Shown piece after piece: positions 38,804-48,099 of a stretch of 64,000 nt of DNA; position 1 is the first letter of the stretch, and the number at the start of each line of letters is the position of its first letter. This DNA is from Apostichopus japonicus (lineage: Eukaryota > Echinodermata > Holothuroidea > Aspidochirotida > Stichopodidae): contig NC_092576.1 in the NCBI RefSeq assembly GCF_037975245.1, positions 29,800,611 through 29,864,610 of the forward strand, written 5' to 3'. The notes under the pieces were generated by a model. That model was not told where the DNA came from. It saw only the letters and a program-made list of their open reading frames with translations, and searched no databases. The translations under genes were made by a program, and so were the position numbers.

Positions 38804-40165
38804 CTACGCCGACGACGATTCTGTAAGCTTCAAGCGCGCTCTAGACGACATATCGTCGTCCGAGTCGTCACTTGAGGCCGACCTTTTTAGAGAGGGTTCC
38901 CCCATCTCGTCGTACCAGCTCGTCCCAGTGGCACGTTTTGGCTCGACGATCACCGAGCCCCCGGAGTCGCTGTCAGACAGAGCCTCCGGAGACCCGATGA
39001 CCACCGAGTCCCCGGAGTCGCCGTCGGACAGAGTCTCCGGATCTGGCGATACCGGCGGCGGACTGGGGACGGAACTGGACGAGTTGATAGGGGAAGCTGG
39101 TGGAGACTTTCCCGGTGCGGGCACGGGGTTGGGGTCTGCAACTACGGGGGAGGGTGAACTAGGTGCACCCGGTTCCCCCTCTTTGCGTGGAGCTTCCTCC
39201 GGGGCAGTAGGTGCGCCAGAACTTGGCGCCTTTGATTGACCCCCACTCTTTGTCATAAAGACATAAGAGGAGGGACAAGCGCGAAAAACATGCCCCTCCT
39301 TCCCACAGAGTGAGCACACAACTTCGCTTGGGCAAGCAGAGGTATCATGCCCAAGACGAAGGCAGCGCCCACACTTTTTGTTTGGGCAGCCCTTGGCTTC
39401 GTGCCCGGTCTCCCCACACCTGAAGCAGGTACGGGGCTGACCGGGGTAACGCACGTGAGCTTTATGCCCGGCAATAAAAAGGAAGGAGGGAATGTCCTGC
39501 TTGAGGTCGATCCGAACTTGTCGGTGCCCGTTCAACACCCCAGGGGCCTGTGCGTAGGAGCACATTTTGATGGCCTTGACAGCCCCAAACCGACCTAAAA
39601 CAGTTGCGACAAGTTCCTGACGCACCTCTAGTCCTACGTGGATGACAGTTACCCATACGGAACGCTCGTATGGAGTAACTGTCAAACCTTCAACCCCACT
39701 CAGCAACGTGACACCCTTCTGCCGGGTCACGTCACTTGTAAAACGTACATCATAAGTATTACGACCCTGGAGAGCTTGCAACGCATCAACCTCTCCAGGC
39801 ACAACAACACCCTTACTCTTTAAAATACTAAAAACTTGCACCGGTGGAACCGCTTGTTCACCGGTGAAGGTTAACTTAACAATTTTGGAATCACGGCGAA
39901 CCGTTCCAACAGCCAATGTGTCGTGAACGAGCAGGTGAGCTAGTAACTCTAGAGAAGTGTAAAAATTATCAGTGTACAGGTGATGAAATTTACCCAGGTA
40001 CGCATTCATCAGCTCATTCACGACACGGAAGCTCAATCCTTTTTCTCCAGTATAAAACCCAAATTTCCATACTTCAAGTTCCTTTGAAACCATATTTTGA
40101 CTTTGGTGGCACATTCTGTGACTGCATCGATATACTAGGGCTGCCTCATTATCGTTTTCATTCAT
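38804..40165 (-). CDS. LINE ORF1 fused to a piggyBac transposase fragment
   Basis: A single 453-codon frame. Residues 1-39 are of unknown origin. Residues 40-91 (EKGLSFRVVNELMNAYLGKF onward) are nearly identical to residues around the second catalytic Asp of the piggyBac at 28-31 kb. From about residue 94 (KIVKLTFTGEQAVP) the sequence is LINE ORF1, a nucleic-acid-binding protein. It has three CX2CX4HX4C knuckles at 247-260 (CFRCGETGHEAKGC), 265-278 (CGRCLRLGHDTSAC) and 284-297 (CSLCGKEGHVFRAC). A Pro/Ser/Glu/Asp-rich tail follows and the stop is at 38804-38806, just before ORF2. The original ORF1 start appears to have been replaced by the fusion. Confidence 0.85.
   Translation of the reverse strand: MNENDNEAALVYRCSHRMCHQSQNMVSKELEVWKFGFYTGEKGLSFRVVNELMNAYLGKFHHLYTDNFYTSLELLAHLLVHDTLAVGTVRRDSKIVKLTFTGEQAVPPVQVFSILKSKGVVVPGEVDALQALQGRNTYDVRFTSDVTRQKGVTLLSGVEGLTVTPYERSVWVTVIHVGLEVRQELVATVLGRFGAVKAIKMCSYAQAPGVLNGHRQVRIDLKQDIPSFLFIAGHKAHVRYPGQPRTCFRCGETGHEAKGCPNKKCGRCLRLGHDTSACPSEVVCSLCGKEGHVFRACPSSYVFMTKSGGQSKAPSSGAPTAPEEAPRKEGEPGAPSSPSPVVADPNPVPAPGKSPPASPINSSSSVPSPPPVSPDPETLSDGDSGDSVVIGSPEALSDSDSGGSVIVEPKRATGTSWYDEMGEPSLKRSASSDDSDDDMSSRARLKLTESSSA
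39896..40052. repeat. 157-bp piggyBac-derived segment at the LINE 5' side
   Basis: This segment matches 28809-28965 base for base except for two substitutions I can see (CTAGAG for CTGGAG; TCAGTG for TCAATG). Both ends are abrupt, at GGCGAACCGT and at TCTCCAGTA. Orientation relative to the piggyBac frame is kept, which is why the fused frame stays open. Confidence 0.92.
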
Positions 40166-40199
40166 CTGGCAGATAAAGGGGATTTTCAGGTTTAACTTG

Positions 40200-41591
40200 T
40201 AACCAACTTGATGATTAACAAACTATATTGTGTGAAGAGGATCACCATTACATTTTTTTTCAGTGCCAAACACTTTGCACCATTGCGAGTCAATTTCATT
40301 TGGGAACAACTGAAGATACAGCATAATGGTGGTCTCTTATGAGCTGTTCCCATGCACTCAAGCAAACAAAGTAAACCAGGTCTTCCAACATTATTGTTAC
40401 ATGTCTCAAAAGGCACCACATTAGAACAACATTTTGAGAAGAACTACCATCTGGAGAACGGATAGCAAGCAAGGAAAATGTACATGGTTGGTTTCGTTTT
40501 TCAGGTGCTCCACAGTTATAGCTTGTACTGCGTGCATCAGAATCTCTAAAGAAAAATAGCCATTCATAAGTTCATTGAGTAGCAATTTCAATTATGTAGG
40601 ACACACTCCTTCTAATATATCATGCATGATATCGGGTGACCGGTTGTCAATGACATGGAAGTTGAAAGGATCTTCAATGCACATGTTTTCATATTCCAGT
40701 TTCCTGCATATTATCTATGGCCATATCGTGTTCATAATTTTCATGGGATCTAACAGTATTTCTCTCTTCATGTAGCTTATGTCTTGTGTCATAACGATGC
40801 ATTTTGGCAAACCCTACAGTTTTCAATAGACCATTCTATTAATATCAATTTAAAGACCATCTCATGCTAAAGATTTCAATCCCTGAATGAATTCAGCAAA
40901 TGTTTCGGTGTATCCAAAGAGTTCGGCATCACTGGAGTTGAACAACATGACTAAAAACATATTAATTTGTTGATCTGTACTTTTGGAGGTACATTTACAA
41001 TTGAAAAGTATACAGCTAACTTATAAGTTCCTGCTTTTCGACTCAGAGGATTCGTCACTTCGGAGTCTTGAATGTACATAGTTATTTTGACTGTATTTGC
41101 AGCAGCTAAGAATGCCTTTTCTTTATAGTAGGATCTATCACGGAAATCTGAGTAACCCATCCTCACTAGGTTTTTGTCAAGAATGTCTGTTTTTTTCTTC
41201 AATGTAACATTCACAACTTGTTTATTGAAATATACTGGAAAGAATTTTTTATGACTTGCTGGATGTTGTTGGTAGCTGGGTTATTACGGGGGGGGGGGGG
41301 GATAACCAATACCCAATGGCAGTACGTCTGCTGATATTGTGTGTGACGGTTCTGCAATGGGTGTGACACTGACTCAATATCAGCCAAAGGAACTTGTTCT
41401 AGATCATGTCGGTTACTCTTCAGATGTTTCTTGAAAATGGAAACTCTCGTACTAAATATTCTTTCACAACCATTCTGTCCACAAGTAAACCGTTCAATAA
41501 CAATCCTTCCTTTATTAGTTGCATGCACATTTTGCAAGTGCCAAACCATCAAACTGTCACTGTTAAAAGCTTCCCCACATTTTGGCCACAC
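40200..41591 (-). pseudogene. Decayed C2H2 zinc-finger orphan protein (DIMHDILEG family)
   Basis: Motifs occur in order along the minus strand in changing frames. Two C2H2-like fingers come first (CGEAFNSDSLMVWHLQNVH; CGQNGCERIFSTRVSIFKKH). At 41214-40951 comes KITMYIQDSEVTNPLSRKAG with TYKLAVYFSIVNVPPK. Then FLVMLFNSSDAELFGY, VIDNRSPDIMHDILEGVCP near 40655 and LIRDHHYA near 40335 follow. This order matches a multicopy family of uncharacterised animal proteins that I know only by these motifs; I assign no activity. At least four frameshifts and an internal stop make it non-functional. Confidence 0.6.
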
Positions 41592-41759
41592 ATAAGGCTC
41601 TTTGATTTATCTTATTATGAGCAAGTTGCTAACATGTTAAAGAAAATCTACCGGAAGCAGTTGCAGTTTCAGTCTTGGACCAATTGCAGGAACTAGTTGG
41701 ATGTCTGTGGAAGGAAATAAAATTCTTTGTGTAAGTTCGTAGAACAGAATGTACGTACT

Positions 41760-42365
41760 TTAGATGTTTCTATGGAGAAACTAAAGTATAAAAAGATCGA
41801 CATCGCGACCGAATAGCCTCTAGGTACTAAACTGATATAGGTATGAACACGTAAACACTGTACGAATCGGTGGCGAATATTTTCGCCAACCCCTTTTACA
41901 AGTGTTGATGCTCACGCTACATCTAGGTTATAATAAAATATAAGTCCTCGCTCTGCGCGATGGCTGTAGGTATAAGTAAAAGTAGGTAAGGCGGACCTAC
42001 GTATAAGTGCTATAGGTAGAATCAACGGTAGGCCACATATAATTGGTAACGCTAAAATGTTCCTCGAAGTTAAGTCAACTTTAAGGTTGGATAAAGTGTC
42101 CTCGGGTAAAATCCACAGATGAAAATAAACGTTCTGTGAAAAGATCCTTAAATATACCAAGATCCGAGAATCAATCGCTGTACGATATACGGGTGCTTTT
42201 TACGTCGTTCGCTACAAAATATATACGGGTGGCCAAGTTAATCGCTCGCTCGCGTCGCTCGTCGGTTGTGCCCACGCTTCCTAAAAACTTTCCAACCCCT
42301 GAAAATCAGGGGCTTCCGGAAATCCGTCAATTCTGAAGAAGGGTGGACGAAACTAAATCACTACA
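41760..42365 (-). repeat. Probable 3' LTR of the Gypsy element
   Basis: A polypurine tract GGGGAGGAG lies at 42379-42371 and is followed by TGTAGTGATTTAG, a normal LTR start. A TATA-like GGTATATTTAAGG lies about 200 bases further in. The distal end is not resolved because no 5' LTR survives in the window to compare with. Confidence 0.5.
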
Positions 42366-42444
42366 ACTAGCTCCTCCCCAGATTGCTCAGTAAATGAGAG
42401 CAATCGAGTAAAACGATAAGTGTCGTACAACGGGAGCTAATGAT

Positions 42445-45303
42445 TCAATCGATGACGATGACTTCAACATAGCGGCTCGGCCAATGGACGTGTCTACCCG
42501 ACCGAGTAACTCTGGTTGGTGGCGGCTTGGCGTTTTCTACGGGACGTGTAGGTGTCGAGGTAGCCGGGAGATCGGGTGTGGTAGGCGTAGTCGGTTTGGC
42601 TTTGCCGATGCGTCGAGACGGAGCTGAAGGTTTAGCGACTGTTGTGAATTCGTGGTCGAGGTACGCTGGTTTGAGTCGATCCAGACTGATGGTTGATCGC
42701 TTGCCACGCACCAAAAGAATAAAGAATTTATCGCGTCGCTCGATGACTTGGTAGGGGCCATTGTAGTGAGGTTGTAATGGCGCACGAACAGCGTCGATAC
42801 GTATCCAAACATGAGTGCAGGTATGCAGGTCTGGATGTATTTGGTTGCGGTAAGGAGGCGTTCTGGTCAAGGCAGGACGAAGGTTATTCATGTACTGACG
42901 AAGACGATCCACGTAGTTGGATGGGTCCATCAGACTATCATCATCAGACGGTGAACAATGTCACTGGGAAGAGCCAGTGTTGTGCCAAAAACCATTTCTG
43001 CAGCGGAACAGTTCATGTCTACCTTAAGAGAGGTGCGAATGCCTAAAAGGGCCAAAGGAAGTACTTCTGTCCAGTGTGTGGAATCGACAGCTGAAAGTGC
43101 TGACTTCAATTGCCGGTGAAAACGTTCCACAAGACCATTGGCTGCCGGATGGTAGGCGGTCGTTCGGATGCGATGTGTTCCGAGTAGTTGATTAAGGTGG
43201 CGGAACAGGGAAGACTCGAATTGCGAACCTCTATCTGTTGTTATCACCGAAGGAACTCCAAAGGTAGAGACCCGTCGTTGAACAAAGGATTTGGCGACGG
43301 TTTCGGCTGTGATGTTCGAAATCGGAATGGCTTCCGGCCATCTTGTAAAGCGGTCAACGATGGTGAGAAGATAGGAATATCCCTCCGAGGGTGGCAGTGG
43401 TCCAACAATGTCCATGTGAATGTGCTGGAAGCGGGTCTGCGTCATCGGGAAACTACCAATTGGCGTTTTCGTGTGACGGTGAACCTTAACCTGTTGACAC
43501 TTAATGCATGATTTGCACCAATTCGAGACATCTTTGTGTACATTTGAACAAATGTAATGCTGCGTGATTAGTCGTTTGGTAGCATTGATGCCGGGGTGCG
43601 AAAGTGAGTGAAGAGAATCGAAGACTGCTCGTCGAAATTGTTGCGGAATGTAAGGTCTGGCTGTGCCAGTGGAGACATCACAGGTAACGGTGCCCTCCGC
43701 TGCGGGAAGGGGTACATCTGTAAGCTTTAACGAAGATGATTTCCGTAGCTGAATAAGCTCATCGTCGTGTTGTTGCGCAGATGCGATTGCTGTCAAATCG
43801 AGTGGTGATGAGCAGATAGTAACGCCGTATACGTTACGAGATAGCGCGTCTGCTACTACATTGTCGCGACCTGGAATGTGACGTAGGTCGGTGGAGTATT
43901 GCGAAATATAATCTAGGTGACGAATTTCGCGAGGTGAATAGCGATCTGGCTTGTAAGCAAAGGCGTAAGTATGTGGCTTGTGATCCGTGTAGACCGTAAA
44001 GCTTCGTCCATCGAGAAAGTGACGGAAGTGTCGAATGCTAAGGTAGACCGCCAGGAGTTCTCGGCCAAAGGCACTGTAGCGAGTTTCTGCTTTCTGGAGA
44101 CGCTTAGAGAAAAATGATAATGGACGCCATGTACCATTGATAAACTGTTGCAGGACACCGCCCACAGCAAAATCGGAGGCATCCACCATTAGTGAAAGGG
44201 TCGCTTGAGGCAATGGGTGATGAAGTAATGTCACCTGAGCTAAGGCAGTCTTGATGTCGTTGAAGGACTGGTGTTGGGCATCGGTCAGTTTAATAGATTT
44301 GTTCTTGACTTTAGACGAGAGTAAGTCGGTAAGAGGTTGCATAAGGGTAGCACAATGTGGAACAAAACGTCCATAGAAATTGGCTAAACCAAGAAATGCA
44401 CGCAACTGAGTGAGGTTTTCAGGTGCCGGGAAGTCTTGAATTGCTTGAACCTTCTCAGGCAGGGGACGGATTCCCTGACTGTCAACGTGATGGCATAAGA
44501 ATTCAAGTGAAGACACTCCAAGCTCACATTTACTAGGGTTGATATAAATGCCATAGCTGTCAAGTCGTTGAAATAACTGGTTGAGGTGTTGATAATGCTC
44601 CTCGGCAGAGGAACTAGCCACTAACAGATCATCCATAGTCGTATACAAAAGGCAATCCTCGAAGTACCTCGTCGATGAACCGTTGAAAGGTTTGGGCTGC
44701 ATTTTTTACACCGAAAGGCATCCTTACAAACTCGAAGAGACCGAAAGGTGTCGTGATCGCTGTCTTTGGAACGTCGGCCGGTTCAACTGGAATTTGATGG
44801 TATGCACGTACGAGGTCAATTTTAGAGAAGATTATCTTGCCATGAAGGGTACCAGTAAAATCGTGTATATGCGGTATCGGGTGGCGGTCTGGAATGGTGA
44901 CGCTGTTGAGGGAGCGATAGTCTCCACACGGTCTCCAATCGCCTGACTTCTTGGGTACCATATGTAAAGGTGAAGACCAAGAACTTTCTGAGGGTCTGAT
45001 AATACCTAATTCAAGCATATGCTCAAACTCGTTTTTGGCAAGACGTAATCGATCAGGTGCGAGACGACGAGGACGGGCGAAAGTAGGTGGTCCTTTTGTG
45101 AGGATATGGTGGGTGATGTTACGTTTGACAGTGGCAGCTCTTCGACTGGGATTCACGAGATGCGGAAACTGACGTAGTAACGAGCGATACTGTGAGTCGT
45201 GGTCATCAATGTGAAAAGTAAGATGGGAAGACTCTACTGTAGAACGAATACCAGTGATACTAAGGGAAGTATCAAGATCAAGCAGTGGACGATTTAATAT
45301 CAA
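42445..45303 (-). pseudogene. Gypsy pol: reverse transcriptase, RNase H and integrase in three frames
   Basis: The first frame (45303-44629) carries [34 protein letters not shown] and [17 protein letters not shown] frameshift falls exactly at the catalytic box, where the next frame reads [10 protein letters not shown]. RNase H follows with LMVDASDFAVGG, ELLAVYLSIRHF and TDHKPH. Integrase has an HHCC finger (HPGINATKRLITQH, CKSCIKC), then HMDIVGP, ITTDRGSQFESS and NGLVERFHRQLK for the DDE triad. After a second shift at 42930 the C-terminal chromatin/DNA-binding part runs to 42445. Confidence 0.85.
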
Positions 45304-46072
45304 CTAGTAATGAGAAGTGTTCAAGGAAATCTGCACCTATGATAGGAGTTGAGACGTCAGCCTTAACAACAATCCATCGGTAAATACGGCGTAAACCTAT
45401 GTTGAGGGTTAGCGAAGATTCACCATATGTACCAATGTTGGTGAGGTTTGCAGCTCTTAAGATCTCGCTGGTGTAGTCTTCTCTTTGCTCGTGGCAGGAA
45501 TACGGAAGCGGGTTCCTGTTTCTCTGTCCATAACGTACAAAAGACGACTCCTAGGAGTGGGGCCAGACAGCTGCGTCGTCCCTAGTTGCTGGCCTGCTTG
45601 TTTAACAGGTCCTGGGACTTCGGGTGTTTGCAAGGGGGCGACAGTTTCTTGCGTTATCCCCAAAGATATTATGGAAGTAACAAAAGCTTGGGTTGCCAGC
45701 TGGTGAACAAGTCCTGGTGAGCTCTTCTACTTGTAGTGACAGCTTATCCACTAGAGCGACGAGGTGAGATGTGTCGGGCGAAATTGATGCTTGAGCAACT
45801 TGTGGAGTGGCTGCGATGGCTGGTACGGAGTCAACGACTGCGGCGACGACTGGTGAGGGAGTAACCTCTAGAATTTTGTCGGCTAACGAGGCCAAACCGT
45901 GGATGTGAACTTGCTCGGAGGTAGAAGCGAGAATTAGCTGAACATTTGTGGGCAACCGTTGCAAGAAGAGTTGCTTCAGGATAGAGGTCTCGAGTTTTTG
46001 GTCTCCGAGGAGTTGATACATGCGACGCAGTAGTTGACTCGGTTTTCTGTCGCCGAGGCCTTCAGTGGTCAC
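45300..46072 (-). pseudogene. Gypsy gag remnant and protease lacking its catalytic motif
   Basis: Gag reads EGLGDRKPSQLLRRMYQLLG and onward through a helical capsid region to the CHCC knuckle, where a frameshift separates C-R-P from the final cysteine. The protease region begins RLLYVMDRETGTRF but jumps to IPATSKEKT, so the expected Asp-Thr/Ser-Gly active site is deleted. It then continues with ESSLTLNIGLRR and STPIIGADFLEHF. Loss of the catalytic aspartate would abolish polyprotein processing. Confidence 0.7.
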
Positions 46073-46504
46073 AATGGAAAACGTAAAGAATTTGCTGCAT
46101 GGGTATTATGTTGATTGTTGTTGGCCTTCTTACAATTGATACGATGGATTGGACTTAGCCCTGGTGGGTTCAAGTGGAATATTCAACTAGGTTGAAATGG
46201 GTGAATTTGGGTACAACTATGTTGTACTGGGTGAACTATGTTTTACTGCTAATATTTTTCAATAGGTTGAACTGGGATTCTCAACTGCTCCCGTATTGGA
46301 CCTGGTAGGGATCCCCCAAGGGTTTCAATTTTAAGGTTGTTTGCTAAAAGAGCTCAATATTATATATGATAATCGAATAGATAAGTTTCAATTCATGAAT
46401 AGAGGGATGCCAACATATTGTGGTTTTTAGAACTAAATATATTAACAAAATGTGAAACATACTACAATTTTAATAAAACATGACATTGGTGAGTATATTT
46501 TGCT

Positions 46505-46735
46505 GAAACTTATGAAATACATAAGTGAGAAAGTTCCTAACTTATTCAATACAAATAAAAAAAAGGCAAGGTGATATATACTGCCAGGAGTCTGAAGACG
46601 TATGTTATGAAATACATAAGTGAGAAAGACATAACATTGTGAGAAAGTTGGGAACTTATTTAATGCAATTCCAATAAAAGGCAAGGTGAAATATATTGGC
46701 AGGAATCTGAAGAAGTATTATATTATGAAATCAAT
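46505..46735. repeat. Imperfect direct repeat of about 100-115 bp
   Basis: TTATGAAATACATAAGTGAG recurs at about 46510 and 46607. Each copy is followed by GGCAAGGTGAWATATA and by a CAGGARTCTGAAG string. The second copy has an internal insertion. No coding role is apparent. Confidence 0.75.
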
Positions 46736-46747
46736 AAACCAATAGTG

Positions 46748-47195
46748 TCAATTTTCAGAAAGAAAGGAACATATCGATTCAAAATATGAATGAAATATAA
46801 CAGTTTTGTACAAGATATTTAGGAATACGTTCTGGTCCCAAAAGCAAATGTGTATATAATTTAAGTAAAAGCACACCATCGTGGCAAGGTGAAACATCTC
46901 AAAAGAACACAAAACATCCATCTCTCCCATCCCTAGATATTCTAGTAGGTCCCACTCCGTTCTTATTGGTGTTATTGTGCCCTGTTGACATCCATTATTT
47001 TTTCTGTACAATTTTTTCGTCAACTTCTTTTCTTCGATGACAAATTCCTCCTTAGAAAGGTTCTGCCTCTTCAGCCGATCTTCATAGCATGCTACAAAAG
47101 AGAAGAAAAACATATGGTGTCAACCAGGTGTTTATAATTGATTAATGGAATTGTTTACAGTACAAAGTACAAACATAAACTTATATTTCTGTATC

Positions 47196-47236
<41 letters not shown>

Positions 47237-48035
47237 TATATATATAACAATATATATAATACATACATAATAGCTGACAAGTTTTGATTAGTCAGATGTG
47301 GGTCCTAGGGCTGCCAGAGTAGATATTTACACTAAACAGAGTGCCACTATAGGTTGGCACATAATGCATCTCAGTACATGATAGACCTGTATCAACATTT
47401 TTATTGCTTGTTTCATTCAGGGTCCAAAAACAGTGCCAAATTATTATTAAAGTAGTTCTTGGCTTCAGTTTTCACTTAAGTTATCATCGCTTTACACAAG
47501 AACCAAATAATGTTGCTGTATATTGGATACTATCCACCTTAACATTTATTCATGGAAATGTTGTAAATTAAGGTCTGCCTCGTTGTTAGTCCTTTTTTCA
47601 TTTTCTTTTTCTTTAAAGGGCAGTAGGGATGTAATGCTACAAGCCATGTTAAAGTTTTTCCTTCTAAGGGCTCTGTCACCATATAGAATATTATTTAAGC
47701 TAATCTGCTAGAGCTAACGAGGCATCATTGGTAAACAATAGTAAACGGTGAACTTCGAGGGTAAAATAAACAAAACATTAAAATGACATAAAAGAAGCTG
47801 TACATTTGGAAAGAGTGTCAGGTTAGTGGTATGCTACAGTGATATGGATTAGGTGCACAAACCAAAGAGGCAAACTAACAACAGTTAATGGTAGTATGTA
47901 AATTGCATTAGACCCAATAGCCTACACGCAAATAGACTAGCCAACAATTTCAACAAGTGCAAATATAACTTACCTGCCAACAATAAAATTGTGCCTAGTA
48001 CCAAGAGTCCCGGTCCTGTAATTGTAACTGAATAT
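46748..48035 (-). CDS. Two possible exons of a single-pass membrane protein
   Basis: An upstream exon ends at 47974 with donor GTAAGT, and a downstream exon begins at 47091 after TTTTGTAG. Joined in phase 1, they read a hydrophobic segment TITGPGLLVLGTILLLA. A charged segment CYEDRLKRQNLSKEEFVIEE follows and then KKLTKKLYRK. The frame remains open to 46748. This would suit a transmembrane helix with a basic cytoplasmic side. The start of the upstream exon (an AG near 48035) and any further 5' exons are undefined. I do not recognise the family. Confidence 0.3.
47199..47246. repeat. (TA)n microsatellite
   Basis: About 17 uninterrupted TA dinucleotides are followed by interrupted ATATATATA blocks. 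Confidence 0.95.
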
Positions 48036-48099
48036 ATCTCAGTTCATCATCGCTGTCAATTGCCAGCCATTGTACTATGTATGCTTCATTAGGAAGAAA

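Larger units (their letters stand above)
35341..40165 (-). mobile_element. Tx1-like non-LTR retrotransposon (LINE), nearly full length
   Basis: Two open frames in order, ORF1 (zinc-knuckle protein) and ORF2 (endonuclease plus reverse transcriptase), are 20 bases apart. A 3' tail ends near ACGTAAAAAGCAC at 35341. The ORF2 organisation and the LLNVDYKLLAKALCNRL and VRQGCPLSPLLY blocks favour the Tx1 branch of L1-type elements. Downstream of the ORF2 stop the same frame and then a shifted frame (35867-35503) continue the C-terminal protein, with KHVWRNRCNLVFRGK and VKSDIRLQIEGDFRRL. The tail is therefore mutated rather than absent. Further 3' fragments of this family lie at 14583, 51899 and 60215 and an ORF1 fragment at 62330. 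The 5' limit is uncertain because the ORF1 frame begins in foreign sequence. Confidence 0.85.
41760..46072 (-). mobile_element. Ty3/Gypsy retrotransposon of the CsRn1 type, 5'-truncated
   Basis: Order on the minus strand is gag (46072-45602), protease (45663-45300), reverse transcriptase, RNase H and integrase (45303-42445), polypurine tract, then LTR. The gag zinc knuckle CYFHNIFGDNARNC fits the CX2HX9C pattern that marks the CsRn1 clade. The N-terminal half of gag, primer site and 5' LTR are missing; the match ends abruptly near 46072. Frameshifts near 45620, 44640 and 42930 and a damaged protease make it inactive. Confidence 0.82.
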
